Source: Spirochaetales bacterium (GTDB lineage Bacteria; Spirochaetota; Spirochaetia; DSM-2461). From it: a stretch of DNA of 64,000 nt. The notes beneath the pieces are model-generated. The model was not told where the DNA came from and ran no database searches. It saw only the letters and a program-made list of their open reading frames with translations. The stretch is from assembly GCA_028533045.1 (NCBI GenBank), contig JAQQAP010000008.1, positions 62,001-126,000 of the forward strand. Reading direction: 5' to 3'. The number at the start of each line of letters is the position of its first letter. The first letter of the stretch is position 1. Shown one piece after another: positions 1 through 8,920 of the stretch. The translations under genes were made by a program, and so were the position numbers.

Positions 1-1758
1 ATTACAACCTTACAACCCGATGTAACGCATATTGCCGCTATTTCTGACTGGGCCGTAACCGGGGAGCTTCATGAAAAGGCTTTTCTTGATGCCGGGGAGG
101 AGTATGCCGGTGATGTGGAACTTGTTTCTTTAGCCCGCTTGAGTCGTATAGAGCTCGAAGGGGAGTTAAAGAAACTTCCTCCCCGTTCTGCTTTGATTCT
201 CCTTTCCTACTATGACGACGGCTCCGATGTTCGCCTCTCCCATGTGGAGGCGGTAGAGTTGATTAAGGGGTATAGCGACTTGCCTTTATATAGTCTTTGG
301 GACTGGAAAATAGGCTCCGGTATTGCGGGAGGCATGGTTATTTCCGGTACGAATCAGGGGAGAATCGTCGCGAATATGGCCCTGCAGGTTCTATGGGGAA
401 CTCCCATAACGAGCATTCCGGTCATGACGGAGGATACGAATCTGCCCCTTTTTGATTATGAAGGTTTACGGGAGATAAATGGGGCAAAAGACCGTATCCC
501 CAAGGAGTCTTTAGTTATTAATCAGCCCTATAGCTTTTATGAAGACCATAAAGGGCTGGTTTGGTTCTATTTGGGAATTCTGGGGATTCTGGTTTTTCTC
601 ATTGTGACACTTCTGATTGATATTCACCAAAGGCGCAAACTTAGTTCCGACCTTAGGGAGCAGAAGAATATTCTCAAATCAACTTTGGATCATATTCCGC
701 TCTATGTTTTCTGGAAGAATGGGGACGGCCATATTCTGGGGGGGAATCACGCTTTTTACGAGCGGTTTGGAACTTCGGAGGGGGAGCTTCTTTTTTCCCG
801 GGAGGAATATGACCTGTTGACTTGTCTTGAGAAGAGGTCTTTAGATGAGCCGGTTCTTTTTTGGGAGGAACAGACGGTGGATGTAAAGGGGCGGCTCCGG
901 GATTACATTATTTCCGTTGTTCCCCTGGATAAGGAAACCCCGATGGAAAAACTTATCCTTATTCAGGATATCAGCCATAGCCGTTCTTTGGAAAAGCAGC
1001 TGCGCCACGCCCAGAAGATGGAAGCCCTGGGGCGGATCTCCGGAGGGATTGCTCACGATGTAAATAACACCCTTACGGGAATTATGACTGCCGCCGAACT
1101 CATGACTCCCGATTCCGTAGAAGGTGTGGAAAAAGCCGGTTATATAGAAATGATTATCGAAAGCTGTGAGCAGGCTCATAATCTGGTTAAGAGCCTTTTA
1201 GCCTATTCCAGAAAGGCTCCGCTCAGTTTCTCTAAAATCGATCTGAGAGTTCTTTTGAATACCACAGAGACCATACTTCGCAGAACGATCAAGAAGTCTG
1301 TAAGGCTGAATATAAAGGTTTTGGCAGAAGACCTGACTATGATGGGGGACAAGTCTCTCATACAAAGCGCCCTTCTTAATATGGGGGTCAACTCTTCCGA
1401 TGCCATGCCCAACGGGGGCGAGATATTCATAGGGGCAGAAAAGATTTTGGCCCCTATGATTCCGGATAAGGATATTCCCGAAGGGGAGAGGCCGGAGGAG
1501 GACAGGCCGTTCGTCCGTGTGGAATTCCGGGATAACGGGGAAGGAATCCCGCCGGAAATCCTTGATCGCCTTTATGATCCTTTCTTTACAACCAAAGAGC
1601 AGGGACGGGGTACCGGCCTGGGATTGGCCGGCGTGTACGGTACGGTAAAATCCCACAAAGGTTTTATTTCCGTAGAAAGTACCCCGGGCGCAGGAACGAC
1701 TTTTATGATTTACCTTCCCCTTGTGGAAGAGTTTGTTTGCTCCGCCGCTTCGTCTTGA
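1..1758 (+). CDS. Sensor histidine kinase with solute-binding-like input domain (5' partial)
   Basis: The reading frame is open to base 1, so the gene starts outside the window; an internal GTG at 115 is not a credible start because the fold continues upstream of it. The first ~180 visible residues resemble the end of an ABC_sub_bind-type periplasmic domain. One membrane segment follows at about residues 187-208 (window numbering), then a PAS-like region, a HisKA domain with H-box GGIAHDVNN (phospho-accepting His about residue 352), and a HATPase domain with DNGEGIP and GRGTGLGLAGV. No receiver domain is attached, so a partner regulator is expected upstream or elsewhere. The same input-domain family recurs in the lipoprotein at 23230, so related ligands are plausible. 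Its last 56 bases overlap the convergent exporter gene. Confidence 0.85.
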   Translation: MTTLQPDVTHIAAISDWAVTGELHEKAFLDAGEEYAGDVELVSLARLSRIELEGELKKLPPRSALILLSYYDDGSDVRLSHVEAVELIKGYSDLPLYSLWDWKIGSGIAGGMVISGTNQGRIVANMALQVLWGTPITSIPVMTEDTNLPLFDYEGLREINGAKDRIPKESLVINQPYSFYEDHKGLVWFYLGILGILVFLIVTLLIDIHQRRKLSSDLREQKNILKSTLDHIPLYVFWKNGDGHILGGNHAFYERFGTSEGELLFSREEYDLLTCLEKRSLDEPVLFWEEQTVDVKGRLRDYIISVVPLDKETPMEKLILIQDISHSRSLEKQLRHAQKMEALGRISGGIAHDVNNTLTGIMTAAELMTPDSVEGVEKAGYIEMIIESCEQAHNLVKSLLAYSRKAPLSFSKIDLRVLLNTTETILRRTIKKSVRLNIKVLAEDLTMMGDKSLIQSALLNMGVNSSDAMPNGGEIFIGAEKILAPMIPDKDIPEGERPEEDRPFVRVEFRDNGEGIPPEILDRLYDPFFTTKEQGRGTGLGLAGVYGTVKSHKGFISVESTPGAGTTFMIYLPLVEEFVCSAASS

Positions 1759-4006
1759 AGGAAAGAAATCCGGGTAGAAAGACAAGACAGCCGATGGTGG
1801 TGTTAAAGAGGGCTATTCCTATGAGGAGCCCAAAGTAGCCGATAGGGCGGAAGGTCGAGAAGAGCAGCAGGATGAGTCCGGCTATAATGGAGAGGCTTGT
1901 GAGGATAATCGGTCTGCCGGTCAGTTCCATGGTGTGTTTGAGGTCTTCATCCTGACGGTAATGGAGAAGGAAGTGAATGGAGTCGTCCACGCCGATTCCT
2001 ATAGACACACAGGATACCATAACTGTTGTGAGGTCCAGAGGTATCTGCAGGGCTACCATAATAACAAAATTCAGCATAACTCCGGCCAGCATGGGAACCA
2101 GTGAGAGGAATCCGTAGAGGAAGGATCGGAAGGTGTAGCTGGAGAAGAGGAAGATGAGGGCAAAGGCGGTAAGGGTGGAGAGGGCCAGGTCCTTGGTGAG
2201 CCGGTTGTAGAGATCCTGAAAGAAGAGGCGCGGCCCGGCGATTTCCCATTCCAAATTGTTCCAGTCATAGGCGGTTATTCGGCTTTCCACATCGTTCAGG
2301 AGCCGGGGGACCCGGTTTTCTCCCATGGCCAGGCCGGTTTCGCTATTAAAGTAGCGGAAGGTGATGTTGTAGCGGCTGTAATCTTCATTAACAAACTGAT
2401 TAATGAGGGCCTCCGATTTTTCATCGGTGGACCGGAAGCTGTTAAGGGCTCTTGAGAGAAAGAGTATGGGCCCCTTGGAGCCGGGGTAGTTCCGGTTGCC
2501 CTTGGTTACGTACTGGGTTTCCCGCACAAAGGTATTGAATGAACGGGTAAGACTGATGTCATCCAGTTCTAAAAGGTCCTCTTCCAGCTTGTTAAGCTGC
2601 TCCAGGAGGTCCCGGTCCAGAAATCGGCCTGACTCCTCCGACTCAAATACAATGGTGAGTTCGCTAAAACCTTTGAATCGGTTTACCATGTGGTTCATCT
2701 CCACGATGATAGTGTCGTCCTGGGGAAAGTAGGTGGCGTAGTCCGTATTAATCTTGAGGTGGGGATAGCTGAGGAAAAAGAGAATCGGAATGAGGAGGAA
2801 AATTCCGGTGATAAGGATTCTGTGGTCTATTACCTTGTCGGTGAGAAAGTGAATAAATCGGGTGATTATCCCTCCCTGAACTCCGGCGGTTTGATGCTCT
2901 TTGGGGTTTCTCATGAGAGAAAGGGCGCAGGGAAGAACAATCAGGGTCAGGAGACTGCAGGATATTATTCCAAAGCTGGAGGCCAGGGCGAATTCCCTGA
3001 GCTGGGAAAGGGAGGTTACGAGAAGGCTTAAAAAACCGACTACCGTGGTGAGTGAGGCCATAATGATGGTGGAACTGACCGAAGAAACGGCCCCGGATAT
3101 CCATAACTTGTCCCCGCTTCCTTCCGGAGCATAGCGGAAATAGGTATTGAGGATGTGAATGCTGTAGGAACTTCCTAGGGTCAGGACGAGGGGAGGAACG
3201 ACAATGCTGACGATGGAGATGGCAAATCCCAGGAGGGACATGAATCCCACGGTCCAGACCGTTCCGGTTATGATGATAAGTATGGGCAGGAAAATGGATC
3301 TTTTTGATTTAAACCCAAAGAAGTAGACCGTTAGAATGAGGATGATACCCAGGGAGAGGAGTATGGTTATATCCCGTCCCAGGTAGGCGTTGGCGGCAAT
3401 TTCAAAGGGAGGATTACCGGAAAGGGAGATTCGGCTTTGTTCCCGAAGAGGTTTTAAGCTGACTTCCACCCGGGCCATGAAGTCTATGTAGTCCTTCACA
3501 TCGCCATATTCCAGAAGAATGAGAAAGAGGTCCTCCTCTTCGGTAAGAAAAAGACCCTTTGTGAGGGAACCCTGGGTGAGGCGTTGGTGGAAAAGGGTAA
3601 GTTCCTCCTCTGTTTGGGGAGCTTTTCCTGTTTCCGAACTGTTCTGAAGGGTAAAGAAGGCCCCTTTTTTTTCCAGGGCCGTTTGATTGAACGGGGTTAT
3701 GAGGGAGAGGGTTTCCTCTTCCTTTTCCAGATTTTCCAGGGCCGTTTCAAGGAGCTGAAGAAATTCCAGGTTAAAAAGATCTTCCCTTTCTACTCCGATT
3801 ACAAGGTATTCATTCTGGGGAATACCCCACTCCCTAAATTGTTCGGCCAACTCTTCCCTGTCCGGCAGGAGACTCGTGGCATCGGCACGAATTTCTACCT
3901 GTGATGCCTGCCACCCCATAAAAAGGGTGAACATGAAGGTGAGCAAAAGTACCGGTGTGCGGTGTTTTATTAAATATTTGAGAACCTTTTCTATACTATT
4001 TACCAT
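1703..4006 (-). CDS. RND-superfamily (MMPL/SSD-type) exporter
   Basis: A 767-residue integral membrane protein with the duplicated RND layout. An N-terminal membrane helix (about residues 15-32) and a soluble loop are followed by a cluster of membrane helices (about 215-375), then a second helix, soluble loop and helix cluster ending near the C terminus. The second half has the VSIGIGVDDSIHFLLHYR signature typical of MMPL/hydrophobe exporters. The substrate is not evident; family members export lipids, hopanoids or other hydrophobic compounds. The ATG at 4006 begins a positively charged stretch before the first helix. No membrane-fusion or outer-membrane partner lies nearby. The 3' end overlaps the convergent kinase gene by 56 bases. 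Confidence 0.85.
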   Translation of the reverse strand: MVNSIEKVLKYLIKHRTPVLLLTFMFTLFMGWQASQVEIRADATSLLPDREELAEQFREWGIPQNEYLVIGVEREDLFNLEFLQLLETALENLEKEEETLSLITPFNQTALEKKGAFFTLQNSSETGKAPQTEEELTLFHQRLTQGSLTKGLFLTEEEDLFLILLEYGDVKDYIDFMARVEVSLKPLREQSRISLSGNPPFEIAANAYLGRDITILLSLGIILILTVYFFGFKSKRSIFLPILIIITGTVWTVGFMSLLGFAISIVSIVVPPLVLTLGSSYSIHILNTYFRYAPEGSGDKLWISGAVSSVSSTIIMASLTTVVGFLSLLVTSLSQLREFALASSFGIISCSLLTLIVLPCALSLMRNPKEHQTAGVQGGIITRFIHFLTDKVIDHRILITGIFLLIPILFFLSYPHLKINTDYATYFPQDDTIIVEMNHMVNRFKGFSELTIVFESEESGRFLDRDLLEQLNKLEEDLLELDDISLTRSFNTFVRETQYVTKGNRNYPGSKGPILFLSRALNSFRSTDEKSEALINQFVNEDYSRYNITFRYFNSETGLAMGENRVPRLLNDVESRITAYDWNNLEWEIAGPRLFFQDLYNRLTKDLALSTLTAFALIFLFSSYTFRSFLYGFLSLVPMLAGVMLNFVIMVALQIPLDLTTVMVSCVSIGIGVDDSIHFLLHYRQDEDLKHTMELTGRPIILTSLSIIAGLILLLFSTFRPIGYFGLLIGIALFNTTIGCLVFLPGFLSFKTKRRSKQTLPQGEGKS

Positions 4007-4158
4007 TGGGCCAAAGGATAGTACATAGAGACGGCAAGGTCAAAGGGAGGTCTTTGGTTTTTCCCGTAAAAAAAGAATTTGCAAGGGCTCTTTTTTTTAT
4101 CTACTATTAAATTAGGGGATAATCGTGACTTTTTTATATATGATTAACAGTAAAGATA

Positions 4159-4761
4159 ATGGCTAGCGAATTGGCAACCCTTTCGGAAGATTTTTATAGA
4201 GTGGATGCGGACTTGCTGGCCCGGGCTTTGTTAGGCAAAGTGCTTGTGAGAACCTTTCCCGACGGAATGTCCGTTTCCGGGCGGATTTACGAGACAGAAG
4301 CGTATAGTCAAGATGATCCGGCGTCCCATACTTTTAACGGACCGACCGAGAGAAATATGGCTATGTTCGGTCCCGGCGGGAGGGCTTACCTGTATATTAG
4401 TTACGGGGTTCATTGCTGCCTGAACTGTGTGGCCGGTGACGAAGGGGTAGGAAGCGGAGTGCTGATTCGCGGGCTTTTTCCCCTTACCGGGCGGGAGTTG
4501 ATGATTATGAATCGCGGCTGCGAGTCCTGGTCGGCGGAGAGGCTCAAGAGGAGCCTTTTGAATGGGCCGAGCAAAATAGGTCAGGCCATGGCTCTGGATC
4601 TTTCCATGAACGGCCAACCCTTTTCCGAGCCGCCCTTGCAAATTTTTGATGACGGGACGGTGGTCGCCGAAGAAGAGATGGCCCGAACTCCCCGGATAGG
4701 CATAACAGAAGGGGCCGATTTGCTGCGCCGTTATGTCTGGGAACCCTACGGGCGGGATTGA
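4159..4761 (+). CDS. 3-methyladenine DNA glycosylase (AAG/MPG family)
   Basis: A 200-residue protein of the mammalian-type alkyladenine glycosylase family, which excises alkylated purines in base-excision repair. Family hallmarks are visible: LLGKVLVR near residue 25, the catalytic ETEAY motif (about 48-52), DPASHTFNGPTERN, the MFGPGGRAYLYISYG block and GVHCCLNCV. Length matches bacterial members. It is divergent from the RND exporter across about 150 AT-rich bases and lies 63 bases upstream of proS in the same direction, possibly co-transcribed. Confidence 0.93.
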   Translation: MASELATLSEDFYRVDADLLARALLGKVLVRTFPDGMSVSGRIYETEAYSQDDPASHTFNGPTERNMAMFGPGGRAYLYISYGVHCCLNCVAGDEGVGSGVLIRGLFPLTGRELMIMNRGCESWSAERLKRSLLNGPSKIGQAMALDLSMNGQPFSEPPLQIFDDGTVVAEEEMARTPRIGITEGADLLRRYVWEPYGRD

Positions 4762-4824
4762 AGTTAATCGGGAACATCGGCTATACTTCAACCCCAATAT
4801 TTATAGTAAAACAAGAGGTTATTC

Positions 4825-6318
4825 ATGGCTAAGAAACAGAAAACAGCAATCAGTCCCACCAGGGCTGAAGATTATCCCGAATGGTATCAGCAGGTCGTAC
4901 GGGCTGCGGATATGGCGGAGACCTCCGCCGTCCGGGGCTGTATGGTTATCAAGCCATGGGGTTATGCCCTCTGGGAAAATATACAGAAGAATCTGGACCG
5001 GATGTTTAAGGACACGGGCCACGTAAACGCCTACTTTCCCCTTTTTATCCCCAAGAGCTTCCTGGAAAAAGAAGCGGAGCATGTGGAAGGTTTTGCCAAG
5101 GAGTGTGCTGTCGTTACCCATCACCGTCTGGAAGAAGGTCCCGACGGCGGTTTGATTCCCGCCGGTGAGCTCGATGAGCCCCTTATTGTCCGTCCTACTT
5201 CGGAGACGATTATCGGAGCGACCTTTGCCAAGTGGGTTCAGTCCTACCGTGACCTCCCCCTTCTTATTAATCAGTGGGCCAATGTTGTCCGTTGGGAAAT
5301 GAGAACCCGTCTTTTTCTCAGAACCGCCGAATTCCTCTGGCAGGAAGGCCATACGGTTCACGCTACCGAAGAAGAAGCGGTGGAAGAAACGGAAAAGATG
5401 CTTAATGTTTATGCCGAATTTGCCCGCGACTATATGGCTATGCCCGTTTTAACCGGTGTAAAGACGGAAAGCGAAAAGTTCCCCGGAGCGGAGAAGACCT
5501 ACTGTATCGAAGCGATGATGCAGGATATGAAAGCCCTTCAGGCCGGTACGAGCCACTTCCTGGGGCAGAATTTCTCCAAAGCGTCGGATATTAAATTCCT
5601 TGATGACAAGGGTGAGCTCCAGTACGGCTGGACTACCAGCTGGGGTGTTTCCACCCGTTTGATCGGAGGGCTTATTATGACCCACTCCGATGATAACGGT
5701 CTGGTCCTTCCACCCCGTTTGGCCCCGACCCATATCGTGATTCTCCCCGTTCTCCACAAGGACGGTGACCACGAAGCGGTTCTGGAATACTGTGAAAAAC
5801 TGGCTTCCGAGCTTAAACACAGCTTCTATGGGGACGAACCGATTCGCGTGGAAATCGACAAGCGCGATATCCGGGGCGGTGAGAAGAACTGGGGCTGGGT
5901 GAAAAAAGGTGTACCCCTTCGTATTGAAGTGGGCCCCCGTGATATGGCGGAAAACAAGGTCTTTGGTGCCCGTCGGGACGAGGACGGCAAGTTCTCCATG
6001 GATAGGGATGAGTTTGTGTCAAAAGCGGCTTCTATTCTCGAAGAGATTCAGAATGGCCTGCTTGCCAAAGCTACGGCCCTTAGGGACGACAACACCGTAG
6101 AGATTGATTCGGAAGAAGCCTTTTATGACTTCTTTAATAATAAGGCGGGCTTTGTTAAGGCCCACTGGAATGGGGATGCCGCGATTGAGGAGAAGATAAA
6201 GAACGATCTTAACGTAACGATCCGCTGTATTCCTTTGGATGACGAAGAGGGAGAAGGTACCTGTATCTTCTCCGGCGAAAAGAGTCCTCAAAAGGTGATT
6301 TTCGGCAGATCCTACTAA
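4825..6318 (+). CDS. proS: Prolyl-tRNA synthetase (archaeal/eukaryotic type)
   Basis: A 497-residue class II aminoacyl-tRNA synthetase charging tRNA-Pro. It is the short type 3 form: no editing insertion lies between motifs 2 and 3, and there is a C-terminal extension. Motif RPTSETII is at residues 123-130, motif 2 (RWEMRTRLFLRTAEFLW) starts near 156, and a motif 3 region with STRLIGGLIMTHSDDNG follows. The anticodon-binding domain begins near residue 310 (APTHIVILPV). The form is typical of spirochaetes and some other bacteria as well as archaea. The ATG at 4825 follows AAGAGG with good spacing. A long inverted repeat follows immediately downstream. Confidence 0.96.
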   Translation: MAKKQKTAISPTRAEDYPEWYQQVVRAADMAETSAVRGCMVIKPWGYALWENIQKNLDRMFKDTGHVNAYFPLFIPKSFLEKEAEHVEGFAKECAVVTHHRLEEGPDGGLIPAGELDEPLIVRPTSETIIGATFAKWVQSYRDLPLLINQWANVVRWEMRTRLFLRTAEFLWQEGHTVHATEEEAVEETEKMLNVYAEFARDYMAMPVLTGVKTESEKFPGAEKTYCIEAMMQDMKALQAGTSHFLGQNFSKASDIKFLDDKGELQYGWTTSWGVSTRLIGGLIMTHSDDNGLVLPPRLAPTHIVILPVLHKDGDHEAVLEYCEKLASELKHSFYGDEPIRVEIDKRDIRGGEKNWGWVKKGVPLRIEVGPRDMAENKVFGARRDEDGKFSMDRDEFVSKAASILEEIQNGLLAKATALRDDNTVEIDSEEAFYDFFNNKAGFVKAHWNGDAAIEEKIKNDLNVTIRCIPLDDEEGEGTCIFSGEKSPQKVIFGRSY

Positions 6319-6324
6319 TATAAA

Positions 6325-6391
6325 TACGGTGTAGCCAGGGCAGTTTCTTCCTGTGGAACGTTTGAATGTTCCGGTCCTTGTCTACACCGTA
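6325..6391 (+). other. Nested inverted repeat downstream of proS
   Basis: A 10-bp perfect outer stem (TACGGTGTAG at 6325-6334 pairing with CTACACCGTA at 6382-6391) encloses a second hairpin (GGAAC...GTTCC, about 6355-6372). No T-run follows, so it is not a standard intrinsic terminator. It may be a processing or stability structure for proS mRNA, or a small structured RNA. Confidence 0.6.
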
Positions 6392-6416
6392 ATGTTTACT
6401 TCCCCGGAATTCTATA

Positions 6417-6444
6417 TTGACTTAATGAATCATTCTAAGATACT
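6417..6444 (+). promoter_or_regulatory. Probable sigma-70-type promoter of the dpaL operon
   Basis: TTGACT (6417-6422) and GATACT (6439-6444) are separated by 16 bases, giving a leader of about 85 bases before the dpaL start. The leader contains a small TTTAG/CTAAA hairpin and an AAGGAG 11 bases before the ATG. The call rests on box similarity only. Confidence 0.45.
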
Positions 6445-6534
6445 TTTGGTTTAGTCAGGCTAAAATAATTTAATCTAGCTGTATGGTGCTGTCTGGTTTT
6501 TTTGTGATGTACCTGCCAAGGAGTAGTTTTTAAA

Positions 6535-7731
6535 ATGGTAATTAAGGGTTTAATAAATAGTATAAAGGATATGAATTCCCACACTTCCGAGTTGATTGAT
6601 GATGAAGTCTTTGCCGAGGTGAATGCCTTCCATGAGTCCTTTATTGAGTACAATAAGAGTACGTTGAGTTCTTTGGATGGGCTGGCCGCTCATGTGGGGA
6701 TAGATAAGTTTTACATTAAAGACGAGTCCAGTCGGTTTAACCTGAATTCCTTCAAGGTATTGGGAGCCTCTTTTGCCGTGGGAAAAGCTCTTGCCCATGA
6801 GTTGGGAGAGCCGATTGGAAATCTTCCCTTTTCCGTTCTTAAGGAGCGGGTGAAGAAAGAGCTGCCCCACATTAAGCTGGCCGCCACAACTGATGGAAAT
6901 CATGGACGGGGTGTGGCCTGGATGGGGCGTCAGCTGGGACTACCCGTTGTTATCTATATGCCTAAGGGGACAACCGAAGCCCGTTTGAATCATATTAAGA
7001 GGGAAGGGGCGCAGGCTACCATTACGGAAATGAACTATGACGATACGGTAAGATGGGTTGCGAAAAAAGCCAAAGGGGAAAACTGGCTCGTCATTCAGGA
7101 TACGGCCTGGGAAGGTTACGAGGATGTTCCCCGCTGGATCATGCAGGGCTATTCCACAATTGCCCGGGAATTCGCTTCCGATTTGGGAGATGTGATTCCC
7201 ACCCATGTCTTTTTGCAAGCGGGAGTGGGAGCTTTTGCCGGTGTTATTGCCGAGGCTCTCCGCGTTCTCTATAAAGAGAAATGTCCCAAGATTGTTATTG
7301 TAGAAGCTGATGTGGCGGATTGTTATTATGAAAGCGCCAAACAGGGGAAGGATATCGTTAAGACCGGTGATCTTTATACGATTATGGCCGGTCTTGCCTG
7401 CGGAGAGCAGAATCCTTTGGGAAATATTATCCTAAAACAGTTGTCTCACGCTTTTATTAGTGCTCCCGACTGGGCTGCGGGAAACGGAATGCGCATTCTT
7501 GCCAATCCCTTGCCCGGGGACAATAGGATCATCAGCGGTGAATCGGGAGCCGTTAGCGTTGGTGTTATTGAACGGATTATGAGAAGTCCCGACTATTCCG
7601 AACTTAAGTCATTGCTTGAATTGGATGAGAGCTCCCGGGTTCTAACTTTTAGTACCGAAGGGGATACGGATCCTCAGGTGTATCGGGATGTTGTCTGGTT
7701 TGGTCGGCATGGGGAGCCGGAAGGAGAGTAA
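6535..7731 (+). CDS. dpaL: Diaminopropionate ammonia-lyase
   Basis: A 398-residue PLP enzyme matching E. coli YgeX/DpaL in length and motifs. It converts 2,3-diaminopropionate (both enantiomers in characterised members) to pyruvate and ammonia. The PLP lysine is K74 in NSFKVLGA; TTDGNHGRGVAW, IYMPKG, NYDDTVR, QDTAWEGYEDVP and the glycine-rich QAGVGAFAG follow, with GESGAVSVGV near the C terminus. It is the first gene of a four-gene run (dpaL, ygeY-like, D-aminoacylase, XRE-cupin), with the next start three bases after its stop. The start ATG is 11 bases after AAGGAG, slightly long; a second ATG at 6571 is a weaker alternative. Confidence 0.95.
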   Translation: MVIKGLINSIKDMNSHTSELIDDEVFAEVNAFHESFIEYNKSTLSSLDGLAAHVGIDKFYIKDESSRFNLNSFKVLGASFAVGKALAHELGEPIGNLPFSVLKERVKKELPHIKLAATTDGNHGRGVAWMGRQLGLPVVIYMPKGTTEARLNHIKREGAQATITEMNYDDTVRWVAKKAKGENWLVIQDTAWEGYEDVPRWIMQGYSTIAREFASDLGDVIPTHVFLQAGVGAFAGVIAEALRVLYKEKCPKIVIVEADVADCYYESAKQGKDIVKTGDLYTIMAGLACGEQNPLGNIILKQLSHAFISAPDWAAGNGMRILANPLPGDNRIISGESGAVSVGVIERIMRSPDYSELKSLLELDESSRVLTFSTEGDTDPQVYRDVVWFGRHGEPEGE

Positions 7732-7734
7732 ATC

Positions 7735-8910
7735 GTGTCTAATGAAGTAGTAGAAGTATGTCAGAAACTGGTTCGCGCTAAAAGCTATTCCGGCGAAGAG
7801 GGCCAGGTCGCCGGGGTTCTGGCCGATCTTATGAATCAGTTTGGTTTTGATAGTGTGGATGTGGATAAATACGGAAATGTCGTAGGAACTATCGAAGGAA
7901 GGGAAGAGGGCCCGACCCTGCTTTTTGACGGCCATATTGATACGGTTCCCGTTCCGGATGAGTCAAAATGGAGCCATTCTCCCTTTGGCGGCGAAATAGA
8001 GGACGGTAAGATTTATGGCAGGGGTACTTCCGACATGAAGGGGGCCCTTGCTTCTATGCTGGTTAGTGCCAAAAACTTTGCCGCGAAGAATAAGCGGAAC
8101 TTCAAAGGGAAAATATGTGTTGCCGGCGTGTGTCACGAAGAGTGTTTTGAAGGGGTGGCTGCCCGGGAGATTAGCAAAAATCATAAGCCCGATTATGTCA
8201 TCATTGGGGAGGCTTCCCGTTTAAATCTAAAGCACGGCCAGCGAGGGCGAGCCGAAGTGGTGGTAGAAACCTTTGGTAAACCGGCCCATAGCGCTAATCC
8301 GGAGCACGGGATTAATGCGGTATATCAGATGGCGGAAGTCATTAATGCGATTAAGGTTATTCCCCCTGCGATTGATGAAAATCTTGGGAAGGGAATCCTT
8401 GTGTTGGTAGATATTATCTCTTCTCCTTACCCGGGGGCTTCTGTTGTTCCCGATTACTGTAGATCGACCTGGGATAGGCGTCTTTTGGTGGGGGAAACAA
8501 AGGAAAGCGTTCTTGGGCCGGTAATGGAAGCTGTGGAAAAACTCAAAGAATCCCATCCCGACTTGAATGTAAAGGTTTCTCTGGCCAAGGAAGAGCAGAC
8601 CTGTTACACCGGAGAAATGATAGGTGACGAACGGTTTTTTCCCGGTTGGTATTACGATAGTAAGGAACTGTTTGTCTCTTCCCTGTTCGATGCCGTAAAA
8701 AAAGCGGGCATAGAGAGTGTCCTGACTCATTACGATTTTTGTACCAACGGGAGCCATTATGCGGGAGAGGCGGGTATAAAAACCATTGGTTTTGGTCCTT
8801 CCGATGAATTTCTTGCCCACACCATAGATGAATATATTGAGATTGATCAGCTGGAAAAGGCCGTTAAGGGCTATGAAGTGATCATGGAAACCTTAAGCGA
8901 ATTAGAATAA
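7735..8910 (+). CDS. ygeY: YgeY-type M20 family metallohydrolase
   Basis: A 391-residue M20 amidohydrolase/peptidase of the YgeY type, usually found beside YgeX. The di-metal ligand motifs are visible: DGHIDTVPV, GRGTSDMKGA, VCHEEC, IIGEAS and, near the C terminus, a TNGSHYAGEAG block with a catalytic-domain histidine. The dimerisation domain lies in the middle (about residues 180-290). The start is GTG at 7735, three bases after the dpaL stop, with its ribosome-binding site inside the end of dpaL, so translation is probably coupled. The substrate is unknown; in E. coli the gene belongs to a putative purine/amino-acid salvage island annotated as selenium-linked. No selenium genes are seen here. 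Confidence 0.88.
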   Translation: MSNEVVEVCQKLVRAKSYSGEEGQVAGVLADLMNQFGFDSVDVDKYGNVVGTIEGREEGPTLLFDGHIDTVPVPDESKWSHSPFGGEIEDGKIYGRGTSDMKGALASMLVSAKNFAAKNKRNFKGKICVAGVCHEECFEGVAAREISKNHKPDYVIIGEASRLNLKHGQRGRAEVVVETFGKPAHSANPEHGINAVYQMAEVINAIKVIPPAIDENLGKGILVLVDIISSPYPGASVVPDYCRSTWDRRLLVGETKESVLGPVMEAVEKLKESHPDLNVKVSLAKEEQTCYTGEMIGDERFFPGWYYDSKELFVSSLFDAVKKAGIESVLTHYDFCTNGSHYAGEAGIKTIGFGPSDEFLAHTIDEYIEIDQLEKAVKGYEVIMETLSELE

Positions 8911-8920
8911 AGATAAAACA

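Noticed and set aside
1703-1758. A possible frameshift or misassembly at the kinase/exporter junction
   Set aside because: Both convergent genes end with plausible C termini. A 56-base tail-to-tail overlap is acceptable and needs no error.
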